Origin: Aeromonas piscicola
GTDB taxonomy: Bacteria > Pseudomonadota > Gammaproteobacteria > Enterobacterales > Aeromonadaceae
DNA: 64,000 nucleotides
Direction of reading: 5' to 3'
NCBI RefSeq assembly: GCF_000820005.1
Contig: NZ_CDBL01000081.1
Span: 1,765 to 65,764, forward strand
Below the pieces are notes generated by a model. That model searched no databases, was not told where the DNA came from, and worked only from the letters and a program-made list of their open reading frames with translations. Position numbers and translations under genes: made by a program. Positions 36,375-44,728 of the stretch are shown piece after piece. The number at the start of each line of letters is the position of its first letter. Position 1 is the stretch's first letter.

Positions 36375-36425
36375 AAAATAATCTGACGTTTTTTATAAGC
36401 CGCGGAGTGAGGCAATGGATAGAAT
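36375..36425 (+). promoter_or_regulatory. ExsA-type promoter of the exsD-ascBCDEFGHIJKL operon
   Basis: AAAA (36375-36378), a 6-nt gap, GAC (36385-36387), GTTTTT, TATAA (36394-36398, where the others have TGnnA), 21 nt, TAGAAT (36420-36425). The G-to-A change in the proximal motif may lower ExsA affinity or raise basal activity. Confidence 0.68.
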
Positions 36426-36484
36426 AGCCAGCATATCGAAACATCATTCCATTATTGCCCGCAGCAAGATAAGCAAGGCATAGC

Positions 36485-37300
36485 ATGAGTCAGCAAGATC
36501 ACAATTCATCTAACCAAGGCCTGTTTGCAGGTCGTCGGGTTACCGTTGTTCAGCCAGATACCTTGAGTCGGGATCGTCTGGTCGGCCAACTGTCCGTGCT
36601 CCGTTATCAGGATGCCGGCGTGATCACCTCGCAGCAAATGGACCTGTTGCAACGGCTGTTGCCAAGAACCCGGCTGGAGAGCCTGCTGGAATCCCTCTGG
36701 TTCCAGCGTCGTCTGGATGCCGCGCTGAGCGTCTCTCGCGAAGAGCTGCAACAAATTCTGCGGCTGGCGGGCAGTGAGCGATACGACTGGCTGCAACAGT
36801 TGGGAGATCGCATCAATCTGGCGGATCGCGCCTTGCTGTGGCACTTGGTCCTTCACCCTTTGCATCGCTGGTGGGTGCAGCGTCTGGAACCGCTCTACGG
36901 CGCTTGGCGCAACGAGCTGGTACAGCTGCAGGTGATGCGCCGTCAACTCAATGCCCAGGCGGTGTTCTGGCAGACAGTGGTCGATGTGCCGGCGGATCTG
37001 GAGAGCCGGATCACCGACCAGCTTGCGCAGTTGAGCCAGCGCGAGCAGGAGCTTACACAACTGCATTCCGATTGCGAAGCGCGTCTTCAGCTGGCTTGGC
37101 CCGCCTGGTATGGGCAGACCAGTCAGGAAGGCGACCCGGCACTTCTTATGCCGGTACCGCTGGAGCTTGGCGTATTCTGGCACGCCCTGCTGGCGCTGCC
37201 CCACCAGGACGACGTGGCCCTTACGTTGCACGAGTGGCTGGTCGGTCGGGGTATTGCCCTGGGTCAGGATCACTTCTACTGGCAGCCTGCCGAGCCCTAG
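36485..37300 (+). CDS. exsD: Antiactivator ExsD
   Basis: 271 residues resembling P. aeruginosa ExsD (276), with the shared N-terminal block LFAGRRVTVVQPD and C-terminal end AQDHFYW-like (here GQDHFYWQ). It binds ExsA and blocks DNA binding until ExsC removes it. It leads the secretin/needle operon, as in Pseudomonas, so ExsA induces its own inhibitor. Confidence 0.93.
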   Translation: MSQQDHNSSNQGLFAGRRVTVVQPDTLSRDRLVGQLSVLRYQDAGVITSQQMDLLQRLLPRTRLESLLESLWFQRRLDAALSVSREELQQILRLAGSERYDWLQQLGDRINLADRALLWHLVLHPLHRWWVQRLEPLYGAWRNELVQLQVMRRQLNAQAVFWQTVVDVPADLESRITDQLAQLSQREQELTQLHSDCEARLQLAWPAWYGQTSQEGDPALLMPVPLELGVFWHALLALPHQDDVALTLHEWLVGRGIALGQDHFYWQPAEP

Positions 37301-37315
37301 ATAGCCCGAGGAACT

Positions 37316-37741
37316 ATGCAAACTTTACTGAATAGATTGGCCGCAACCCTTGGCCAAGGGCCTTTTGTTGCCGACGCGCAGGGAAAATACCACCTGCGCC
37401 TCGATGGTTATCCGCTCTTTTTGACCCAGAGAAGCGGTGAGTTGTTGCTGAGTACCCCCCTTGCAGGCAGCGGGACGAACGCTGCTGCAACAGATGATCC
37501 GGTACTGCTGAAGCGCTTGCTGCAACAGGTGGTGGCTTGGGGTCGTCATGCCCCCCATGCCCTGGTGCTGGACGAGCTGGGAAACCTTCAGCTGGAGGCC
37601 CGACTCGCTCTGGAGTGGCTCGACGAGCAATTGCTGGCTGAGCGACTGAGTCAGCACATTGCCTTGCTAGAGCAGTTGGAACCCCAATTAACCGAGGCCG
37701 CATTGGCCCCCCAGTGGAGACAGATGATATGGCACCCTTGA
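37316..37741 (+). CDS. ascB: AopN chaperone subunit AscB (YscB-like)
   Basis: 141 residues (YscB 137) with a class I chaperone fold pattern. By homology it pairs with the SycN-like Acr2 to escort AopN. Its 3' end overlaps the start of ascC. Confidence 0.9.
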   Translation: MQTLLNRLAATLGQGPFVADAQGKYHLRLDGYPLFLTQRSGELLLSTPLAGSGTNAAATDDPVLLKRLLQQVVAWGRHAPHALVLDELGNLQLEARLALEWLDEQLLAERLSQHIALLEQLEPQLTEAALAPQWRQMIWHP

Positions 37742-39570
37742 GCATGCAGCCCCTGCTGCATCCTTTGTTGTGGTTCTGCCTCGCGGTGGCGATCTGGTCG
37801 CGCCCAGTCGCGGCGCAGGAGCTGGATTGGGTGCCTATGCCTTACAGCTATGTGGCGGAAGGAGAGAGTCTGCGCGATGTACTGGTCAACTTCGGGGCCA
37901 ACTATGAGGTCTCGGTGGTGGTCAGCGACAAGGTCAACGATCAGGTCAACGGCCAGTTTGAACATGACGAGCCGCTAGCCTTTTTGCAGCAACTTGCCTC
38001 CCTCTACAACCTGGTCTGGTACTACGACGGCAATGTGCTCTATGTCTTCAAGAACAGTGAAGTAGAGTCTCGCCTCATCAATCTGGAGCAGACCGGTGCC
38101 GCTGAGTTGAAGCAGGCGCTGCAGCGCGCGGGGATCTGGGAGCCGCGCTTTGGCTGGCGCCCCGATGCGGATAACCGGCTGGTCTATGTTTCTGGCCCGC
38201 CCCGGTACCTCGAATTGATCGAGCAGACTGCGGTGGCGCTGGAGCAGCAGACTCAGCTGCGCAGCGAGAAGACTGGGCCGCTGGCCATCGAGATCTTCCC
38301 GCTCAAGTACGCTTCGGCCACCGATCGCTCGATCCAGTATCGCGATACCGATGTGGAGGCACCCGGTCTAGCAACCATATTGGCCAGACTGCTCAGCGAT
38401 GCCGGGGTGCAGATGGTCAACGGCGAGGGTAACAAGAAAGGGGCTGCGGTCACTTCCGGCCAGGCTATCGTGCAGGCCGATCCCTCCCTCAACGCGGTGA
38501 TCGTGCGCGATACCCCTGAGCGGATGGCGATGTACGGCAAGCTGATCGCCGCGCTCGACAAACCGGCGGCCCGCATCGAGGTGGCGCTCTCCATCATCGA
38601 CATCAATGCCGAAGATCTCTCCCAGCTGGGGGTGGACTGGCGAGTAGGGATCCGAACAGGCTCCAACCAGCAGGTGATCATCAAGACCACTGGCGATCGC
38701 AAAGGAATTGAAGGCGCTGCGGCGCTTGGCAGTCTGGTGGACTCCAAAGGACTCGATTATCTGCTGGCCAGGGTCAATTTGCTGGAGAACGAGGGCAATG
38801 CCCAAGTGATTTCCCGTCCGACCCTGCTGACCCAGGAGAACACCCAGGCGGTGATCGACCACAGTGAGACCTACTACGTCAAGATCAGCGGCGAGCGGGT
38901 AGCGGAACTGCAGGGGATTACCTACGGCACCATGCTACGAATGACACCACGGGTGGTCCAGATGGGGGACAAGCCAGAGATTAGCCTGAGCCTCCATATC
39001 GAAGATGGCAGCCAAAAACCTAACGGCACGGGTGCGGATGGATTGCCCACCATACAACGCACCGTAGTGGACACCATAGCCCGGGTCGGCCACGGCCAGA
39101 GTTTGCTGATCGGTGGGATCTACCGGGATGAGATGAGCGAGAACCTGAGCAAGGTACCCTTCCTCGGCGATATTCCCTATCTGGGGGCGCTATTTCGCAG
39201 CAAGGATACCCAGACCCGTCGCTCGGTACGGCTTTTTATCATCGAGCCTCGGCTGATTGATGACGGCATCGCACACTATTTGTCGCTCGGAAACGGCCAG
39301 GATTTGCGGGCCAGCGTGCTGGGTGTCGACGAGATCTCCAATCAGAGCCTCTCTCTTGGCAAGGTGCTGGGTGGTGCCCAGTGTCAGCCGCTAGCCGCGG
39401 CACGGGACGTGCAGCAGCTGTTGCGTCAGGGTGGCAAGAGCTCCTCCCTCACCCAGTGCCGGATGGGCAACGAACTGGGATGGCGACTGGTCGAGATGAA
39501 CAAGGATCAAAAATGTACGCCCGCTGCCAGCTGGTGTGTGCAGGCGGGCAACGAGGGTGCCACCCGATGA
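37729..39570 (+). CDS. ascC: T3SS secretin AscC (SctC)
   Basis: An outer-membrane secretin of about 613 residues (YscC 607). It has a signal peptide ending near PVAAQ, N-domains (about 30-250) and a secretin core (about 330-540) with the signature block [17 protein letters not shown]. The start is uncertain: ATG 37729 or 37744 gives a compact signal peptide, and GTG 37714 is less likely. It depends on the ExsB pilotin. Confidence 0.94.
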   Translation: MAPLSMQPLLHPLLWFCLAVAIWSRPVAAQELDWVPMPYSYVAEGESLRDVLVNFGANYEVSVVVSDKVNDQVNGQFEHDEPLAFLQQLASLYNLVWYYDGNVLYVFKNSEVESRLINLEQTGAAELKQALQRAGIWEPRFGWRPDADNRLVYVSGPPRYLELIEQTAVALEQQTQLRSEKTGPLAIEIFPLKYASATDRSIQYRDTDVEAPGLATILARLLSDAGVQMVNGEGNKKGAAVTSGQAIVQADPSLNAVIVRDTPERMAMYGKLIAALDKPAARIEVALSIIDINAEDLSQLGVDWRVGIRTGSNQQVIIKTTGDRKGIEGAAALGSLVDSKGLDYLLARVNLLENEGNAQVISRPTLLTQENTQAVIDHSETYYVKISGERVAELQGITYGTMLRMTPRVVQMGDKPEISLSLHIEDGSQKPNGTGADGLPTIQRTVVDTIARVGHGQSLLIGGIYRDEMSENLSKVPFLGDIPYLGALFRSKDTQTRRSVRLFIIEPRLIDDGIAHYLSLGNGQDLRASVLGVDEISNQSLSLGKVLGGAQCQPLAAARDVQQLLRQGGKSSSLTQCRMGNELGWRLVEMNKDQKCTPAASWCVQAGNEGATR

Positions 39571-40868
39571 GCTGGAAGTGCCGCGTATATCGCGGGCTCA
39601 ACCGCGGGGTAGAAGTCCCTCTGCCGGAGGGGCGTCTGGTCATCGGTTCTGATCCCCTCAAGGCCGATCTGGTACTGGTGGATGAGGGGATGGCCGCTGA
39701 GCATCTGGTGCTGCTGGTCAGTACTGAAGGAATCACCTTGCAAGCGTGGGCCGACGGCATTACCCCGACTCAGGACGGTGTCGCCCTGACCGCGGGGGAC
39801 CCGCTCAGGGCGGGGACGCGACTGGAGGCAGGCCCGCTGCTCTGGAGTTTCTGTGACAGCAGCCGTGTCTTGCCCGCGCAGTTTGACGACAGTGCCCAAG
39901 TGGCTGCGCCACCTCGCCCACACCATCGTACTGGTCGTACCGACCTGTTGCTGGGCGGAGTTTGCCTGACCTTGATGATGGGGGTGCTGTTCTTGCTGGC
40001 CCAAGGTTGGTGGCAGGGCAGCGGTGAAGGGGATACTGCCCGCAGTGAGCAGACCTTGAAGCGATTTCTTGCCGCGCCGATCTACCGTCAGGTAGTGATC
40101 GGCAATGCCGAACCGGCACTGTGGTTGTTATCGGGTTATGTCGATGAAAACAGTAGTCGCCTTGCCCTGCAGCAGTTCCTTGACGGCAATGGTTTCAGCT
40201 ATCGCCTGGATCTGCGCACCATGGAGGATCTGCGGCAGGGGGCCGGTTTTATCCTGCAAAAGCTCGGTTATGAACAGCTGAAGATCCGCAATGGCGAGGA
40301 GCCTGGCTGGCTCAAGCTCAGCGGTGAAATTCAGGGGCAAGATGGCAAGTGGAACAGCATTGAATCCTTGCTCAAGCAGGAGGTGCCCGGCTTGCTGGGG
40401 GTTGAAAATCAGGTGCAAATCGCCGGTGCCTATCGCAAGCGTCTTGATGCTCTGCTACAGGATCAGGGGCTTACGGGGACGTTGCGCGTGCGCGAGGCAA
40501 GCGATCGTCTTGAGCTCTCTGGGCAACTGGATGAGCACCAACTCGTCCTGTTTCAGCAGGTGCATCAGCAGTTTCGCCGCGAGTTTGGTGCCTACCCTGC
40601 GCTGGAGTTGATCAATCAGACCCGAACACCGCGCCAGGATGAGCTGGAGTTCGATGTGCGCAGCGTTTCGTTTGGCCGGGTGCCCTATGTGATCCTGGCG
40701 GACAACCAGCGCTATCCGGTCGGAGGGGCGACCATCAGCGGGGTACGTGTGCTGGCTATTCGCCGCGATGCAGTGGTGGTGAGCAAGGGCAAACAGCAAT
40801 ACATCGTCAAATTAAAAGGAGTCGAGCGCCATGATGACCAATTTGGAAACGCGACTGTCCGGCGCTGA
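39567..40868 (+). CDS. ascD: T3SS inner-membrane ring protein AscD (SctD)
   Basis: 433 residues (YscD 419): an N-terminal cytosolic FHA-like domain (1-115), one membrane helix ([19 protein letters not shown], about 130-150) and periplasmic ring-building domains. The ATG overlaps the ascC stop. A much longer upstream frame inside ascC was discarded. Confidence 0.94.
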   Translation: MSWKCRVYRGLNRGVEVPLPEGRLVIGSDPLKADLVLVDEGMAAEHLVLLVSTEGITLQAWADGITPTQDGVALTAGDPLRAGTRLEAGPLLWSFCDSSRVLPAQFDDSAQVAAPPRPHHRTGRTDLLLGGVCLTLMMGVLFLLAQGWWQGSGEGDTARSEQTLKRFLAAPIYRQVVIGNAEPALWLLSGYVDENSSRLALQQFLDGNGFSYRLDLRTMEDLRQGAGFILQKLGYEQLKIRNGEEPGWLKLSGEIQGQDGKWNSIESLLKQEVPGLLGVENQVQIAGAYRKRLDALLQDQGLTGTLRVREASDRLELSGQLDEHQLVLFQQVHQQFRREFGAYPALELINQTRTPRQDELEFDVRSVSFGRVPYVILADNQRYPVGGATISGVRVLAIRRDAVVVSKGKQQYIVKLKGVERHDDQFGNATVRR

Positions 40869-41034
40869 TCCGGCGTTTTCCCGCGAGCTGCGCGATCAGC
40901 TTGTGCAGGCGCTGGGCGCGGTAAAACGCGATTTGCTGCGCGGGGGCACGACCCAGCAGTTCCGGGAGTGGCAACAGCAAGCCGACGCCATTGAGGCGGG
41001 CATGAAGATACTTGAACAGATAGAGGGAGCATGA
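40831..41034 (+). CDS. ascE: Needle co-chaperone AscE
   Basis: 67 residues (YscE 66), two helices. With AscG it caps the needle subunit AscF in the cytosol. The coding region overlaps the ascD end by 38 nt in another frame, behind the ribosome site aaaaggag. Confidence 0.92.
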   Translation: MMTNLETRLSGADPAFSRELRDQLVQALGAVKRDLLRGGTTQQFREWQQQADAIEAGMKILEQIEGA

Positions 41035-41037
41035 CAG

Positions 41038-41283
41038 ATGGCCGATATTTTTAACCCGGGAAATACCCTAGACAAGGTCGCCGAGAACCTGAAGGGGCAG
41101 GCTAACACAGCCAATGATGAGGTTCAAAAAGCGATTGAAGCGCTGAAAACCTCCCCGGATGACCCTGCTCGTCTTGCCGAGCTGCAACACAAGATTAACA
41201 AGTGGTCAGTGATCTACAACATTAATTCCACCGTGACTCGAGCTATTAAAGACATGATGCAATCTATCTTGCAGAAGATTTGA
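41038..41283 (+). CDS. ascF: T3SS needle subunit AscF (SctF)
   Basis: 81 residues, a helical hairpin polymerising into the needle filament. The conserved C-terminus (NKWSVIYNINSTVTRAIKDM) is typical of YscF/PscF. It sits between its two chaperone genes ascE and ascG. Confidence 0.95.
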   Translation: MADIFNPGNTLDKVAENLKGQANTANDEVQKAIEALKTSPDDPARLAELQHKINKWSVIYNINSTVTRAIKDMMQSILQKI

Positions 41284-41636
41284 TGATGAACACTCAACTC
41301 AAGCGACAGTTGGCCGAGATCGCGCTGGCAGGGACCGGTCACCATTGTCACCAAGAGGCGACAACCATCGCCAATTGGCTGGCTGGTGAACCTGAGATGG
41401 CGGAGTGTGTGACGCTCATCCGTCTCTCCTCTCTGATGAACCGGGGGGATTACCAGGGAGCCCTGCTGCTGGGTCAAGAAAGCTGCACTGCGGATATCGA
41501 GCCCTGGCTGGCCCTGTGCGAGTGGCGGCTTGACCTGCATGATGCGCTGGCACTCAGGTTGGTTCGGCTGGAGCAGAGCGGCCAACCGGCCTTGCAACAG
41601 TTTGCCGCTGGCCTGCGTGAGCAGATGGCGTCATGA
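41283..41636 (+). CDS. ascG: Needle chaperone AscG
   Basis: 117 residues (YscG 115) with a TPR-like helical fold. It forms the AscE-AscF-AscG complex. Two adjacent ATGs (41283 and 41286) overlap the ascF stop. Confidence 0.92.
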   Translation: MMNTQLKRQLAEIALAGTGHHCHQEATTIANWLAGEPEMAECVTLIRLSSLMNRGDYQGALLLGQESCTADIEPWLALCEWRLDLHDALALRLVRLEQSGQPALQQFAAGLREQMAS

Positions 41637-42184
41637 GGATTGAAGGCGGCGAGCCGTCGGGACAGCCGCCGACTCAGCCACTGCCACCCCCTGAGCCGAT
41701 TGCACAGCGCCAGTTCGATCGGCTGCTGACCAAGGCTCCCGAGCCGGATCTGTTTGGACGCTGGCAGCAGGGAGTAGCACTCGATGGTTTGTTGGCCAAT
41801 GCAGCCCCATCCGCTCGGCGTGAGTTGCTCTGGCAGGTTTATCAACAGGGTGACAAACGGCAGGCCGAGATTGGAAAACAGCTTTTTGAACCGGTAACCA
41901 ACAAGCTTACCGAGCGATTTGGTGGGCGCCAGTTGCCGGTCGTTGCTGCGATAGATCAGCTCGAATTACGGGCTCTGATGCGGGAATTTGATCCGTTGGC
42001 GTCGCGACGAGAGGCGGTGCTGCTGGATCTGCTCAGTAAGCTCAAGGGCGAGCAGTGTGTTGTGTCACCCGGGCATGAATTTCTCGATGCGCTGGCCCGG
42101 CGCGAGCTGATGACCCTGATCCCGCAAAACGGCATGGTGACCAATTTGATGCGCCATTCTCACAAACTTGATCTGGAGGATTGA
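41633..42184 (+). CDS. ascH: T3SS secreted protein AscH (YopR-like)
   Basis: 183 residues (YscH/YopR 165). A proline-rich N-terminus is followed by a helical domain. In Yersinia YopR is secreted early and affects needle polymerisation. The ATG overlaps the ascG stop. Confidence 0.9.
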   Translation: MRIEGGEPSGQPPTQPLPPPEPIAQRQFDRLLTKAPEPDLFGRWQQGVALDGLLANAAPSARRELLWQVYQQGDKRQAEIGKQLFEPVTNKLTERFGGRQLPVVAAIDQLELRALMREFDPLASRREAVLLDLLSKLKGEQCVVSPGHEFLDALARRELMTLIPQNGMVTNLMRHSHKLDLED

Positions 42185-42522
42185 TGGAAATTGCACAGAC
42201 TGCCCAGGCGGTCGTCACCAGCCTGGATGAGTTGAAAGCGGTGGAGGCCTCCTCTCCCCATATTGCCAGTTTTGAACAGGCGATGGGCAGTTCTTCCCAG
42301 GGGCTCGGTGGCTCCTTGTTGGGGGAGCTGGGGGAGTTGAAGCAGCAGTTTACCGATGCCAAGCAGAGCCTGCAGGCCGAGCTTGCGACCCCAGGGGATG
42401 ATCCCAATAGTTTGATGCAGATGCAGTGGTCGCTGATGCGTATCACCATGCAAGAAGAGCTGATCGCCAAGACGGTGGGCAAGATGAGCCAGAACGTAGA
42501 AACCCTGTTGAAGACCCAGTGA
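42184..42522 (+). CDS. ascI: T3SS inner rod AscI (SctI)
   Basis: 112 residues (YscI 115). The helical C-terminus (SLMRITMQEELIAKTVGKMS) is the polymerising part of inner-rod proteins. It starts at ATG 42184, whose A is the last base of the ascH stop. Confidence 0.93.
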   Translation: MEIAQTAQAVVTSLDELKAVEASSPHIASFEQAMGSSSQGLGGSLLGELGELKQQFTDAKQSLQAELATPGDDPNSLMQMQWSLMRITMQEELIAKTVGKMSQNVETLLKTQ

Positions 42523-42528
42523 GGTAGT

Positions 42529-43269
42529 GTGAAGAGATCGATGCTGATGGGGGTGCTCTGCACCTCGCTGCTGCTCAGTGGCTGCAAAGTGGAGCTCTAT
42601 ACCGGGGTAAGCCAGAAAGAGGGCAACGAGATGCTGGCGTTGCTGCAGACCGAGGGTATTTCCTCGGACAAACAGCCCGACAAGGATGGCAATATCAAGC
42701 TATTGGTCGAAGAATCCGATGTGGCCCAAGCCATTGAGACCCTCAAGCGCAAGGGATATCCGCGGGAGAGCTTCTCTACCTTGCAGGATGTCTTTCCCAA
42801 GGATGGCCTTATCTCTTCGCCGACCGAGGAGCGTGCACGCCTGACCTATGCCAAGGCACAGGAGATATCCAATACGCTGTCGGAAATAGACGGGGTGCTG
42901 GTGGCCCGAGTCCATGTGGTGCTGCCGGAAGGCAATGAAGGCTTCAACAAAAAAACTTCTCCCGCCTCGGCCTCAGTCTTTATCAAGCATGCGGCGGATA
43001 TCCAGCTTGATACCTACATCCCCCAGATCAAGCAGTTGGTCAACAACAGCATTGAGGGGTTGGCTTACGACCGGATCAGTGTGGTACTGGTGCCCTCAGC
43101 CGATATTCGCCAGATGCCGTTGATGGCCCGCAACACCAGCCTGTTTTCCATCGAGGTGAGTGAAGGATCCAAGTGGCGTCTTGGCGGTTTGATTGCCCTG
43201 CTGCTGGCGCTGGTGGTGACCAGCAACCTGGCCCAATATCTGTGGCACCGGAGCCGGAGTCGCAGATGA
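42529..43269 (+). CDS. ascJ: T3SS inner-membrane ring lipoprotein AscJ (SctJ)
   Basis: 246 residues starting at GTG 42529 behind GAGG. It has a lipobox LLSGC (Cys19), two ring-building periplasmic domains (25-190) and a C-terminal membrane helix ([17 protein letters not shown]). It builds the MS-type ring with AscD. Confidence 0.95.
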   Translation: MKRSMLMGVLCTSLLLSGCKVELYTGVSQKEGNEMLALLQTEGISSDKQPDKDGNIKLLVEESDVAQAIETLKRKGYPRESFSTLQDVFPKDGLISSPTEERARLTYAKAQEISNTLSEIDGVLVARVHVVLPEGNEGFNKKTSPASASVFIKHAADIQLDTYIPQIKQLVNNSIEGLAYDRISVVLVPSADIRQMPLMARNTSLFSIEVSEGSKWRLGGLIALLLALVVTSNLAQYLWHRSRSRR

Positions 43270-43892
43270 CGGTCGGTCTGACCCCCTATCAACTGCGCTT
43301 TTGCCCGGCCAGTTACCTTCATGAGGCGCACCTGCCCTCATCTTGGGCGCGGGTGCCGGAGATCCTGCCAGAGTGGCGGACTCTGCCGGCCAGCAACGGC
43401 GCTTTGCTCAAAGCGCTGACGCTGGGGACTGGCTACGAGATGCCCGTCATGCTGGGCGGCGTTGCACTGTTTCCTCAAGGTGAGCTGGTGCAGCTGTTGC
43501 GTCGTCTTGGGGCCGTGCTGCACGGAGAGGCGATCCGCCACTGTTTGTTGGCACCGGCGCTGCGCCAGATCATCGTCCTGCTGGGGGAGGAGGGGCACAG
43601 AGCCGTGCTCTCCCAGCTCGACCTGCTGATCGGTCCCTGGCCAGCCGGATGGCAGCAGCCCTTGCCCGCCCAACTGGAAGAGGCCTCGCTGGAAGTGGCC
43701 GGATTACAGTTCTGGCTGGCAGCAGCAGGGGAGGGCGAGCCTGACTGGGCGCGGCGTCTTGCCCTGCGCCTTGCTCCCGCGCCGCTGGGCCCCTCATGGC
43801 GGTTGACCACAGATCAACAGCCGCTGGCCCGGGCGCTCTGTCTCAAGATTGCCAAACAGGTAACACCCCAATGCTGCCATTTGTTGAAATAA
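43266..43892 (+). CDS. ascK: T3SS sorting-platform adaptor AscK (SctK)
   Basis: 208 residues (YscK 209), linking the AscQ pods to the AscD ring. The ATG overlaps the ascJ stop. Homology is low, as usual for SctK, and the assignment leans on length and position. Confidence 0.9.
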   Translation: MTVGLTPYQLRFCPASYLHEAHLPSSWARVPEILPEWRTLPASNGALLKALTLGTGYEMPVMLGGVALFPQGELVQLLRRLGAVLHGEAIRHCLLAPALRQIIVLLGEEGHRAVLSQLDLLIGPWPAGWQQPLPAQLEEASLEVAGLQFWLAAAGEGEPDWARRLALRLAPAPLGPSWRLTTDQQPLARALCLKIAKQVTPQCCHLLK

Positions 43893-44536
43893 AGAGTGAA
43901 CACCTGCAACTGGCGCCAAGCCAGCGCATTTTACGCAGTCAGGATTATCAGTCTTACCTGAGTGCGCAGGAGCTGGTGGAGGCAGCCCGTGCTCAAGCCG
44001 CCGACATAGTGGCGGAGGCCCGCGCTATCTATGAAGAGCAGAAGAGCCTTGGTTGGCAGGCCGGTATTGATGTGGCCCGCCGTGAACAGGCGGTGCTGAT
44101 CCACCAGACCCAGTTGCAGTGCCAGGGTTATTACCGCACGGTGGAGCAGCAGATGAGTGAGGTGGTGTTGCAGGCGGTACGCAAGATCCTCCACGATTAC
44201 GATCAAGTTGCGCTCACCCTCAAGGTGGTGCGCGAGGCGCTTGCATTGGTGAGCAACCAGAAGCAGGTGACGGTGCGGGTTCATCCCGAGCAGGTGCAGG
44301 CGGTGCGCGACCAGATCGCCCGGGTACACAAGGATTTCCCCGAGATCGGCTATCTGGAGATTTCCGCCGATGCCCGGCTCGATCAGGGCGGCTGCATTCT
44401 GGAAACTGAGGTGGGGATCATAGACGCTAGTATGGATGGTCAGTTGGAGGCACTTGCCACTGCTATGGCTGCGGTTTTGAAAAAACGTAGTGAGCAGTTG
44501 CCTCGTGAAGATAACGTTATGTTAGCCGCAGTGTAA
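43871..44536 (+). CDS. ascL: T3SS stator protein AscL (SctL)
   Basis: 221 residues (YscL 223). An N-terminal AscQ-binding part, a long helix (about 30-100) and a C-terminal AscN-binding domain like FliH and V-ATPase E/G. It regulates the ATPase. Last gene of the operon, with a 22-nt overlap with ascK. Confidence 0.94.
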   Translation: MLPFVEIKSEHLQLAPSQRILRSQDYQSYLSAQELVEAARAQAADIVAEARAIYEEQKSLGWQAGIDVARREQAVLIHQTQLQCQGYYRTVEQQMSEVVLQAVRKILHDYDQVALTLKVVREALALVSNQKQVTVRVHPEQVQAVRDQIARVHKDFPEIGYLEISADARLDQGGCILETEVGIIDASMDGQLEALATAMAAVLKKRSEQLPREDNVMLAAV

Positions 44537-44561
44537 GTTGATCACTACAGAGAGCCAAGAT

Positions 44562-44602
44562 ACAAAAAAGGTTGGCTTCATGATGAAGCTAACCTTTTTT
44601 TT
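44562..44602 (+). terminator. Terminator after ascL
   Basis: The stem aaggttggcttca/tgaagctaacctt closes on a 3-nt loop and is followed by eight T residues. It marks the right end of the T3SS locus, 8-10 nt before the prophage attachment repeat. Confidence 0.93.
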
Positions 44603-44607
44603 AAAAA

Positions 44608-44636
44608 AAATGGTGCCGGTAAGAGGAATTGAACCT
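44608..44636. repeat. Left attachment remnant (tRNA-Thr 3' end copy)
   Basis: AAATGGTGCCGGTAAG is identical to the sequence at the 3' end of tRNA-Thr (62277-62292). The similarity continues imperfectly (aggaattgaac versus gggaatcgaac). It is a partial tRNA 3' end (T-arm and acceptor) and matches the att core expected for an element inserted in that tRNA. Confidence 0.82.
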
Positions 44637-44728
44637 TGCAATAATATCATTGTTTTTAAAGGGAAAATAAATTCACAATGCAAGTGATACCCCCTTATGT
44701 ACCCCCAAATATTTTTCTGTGGTCGCAA

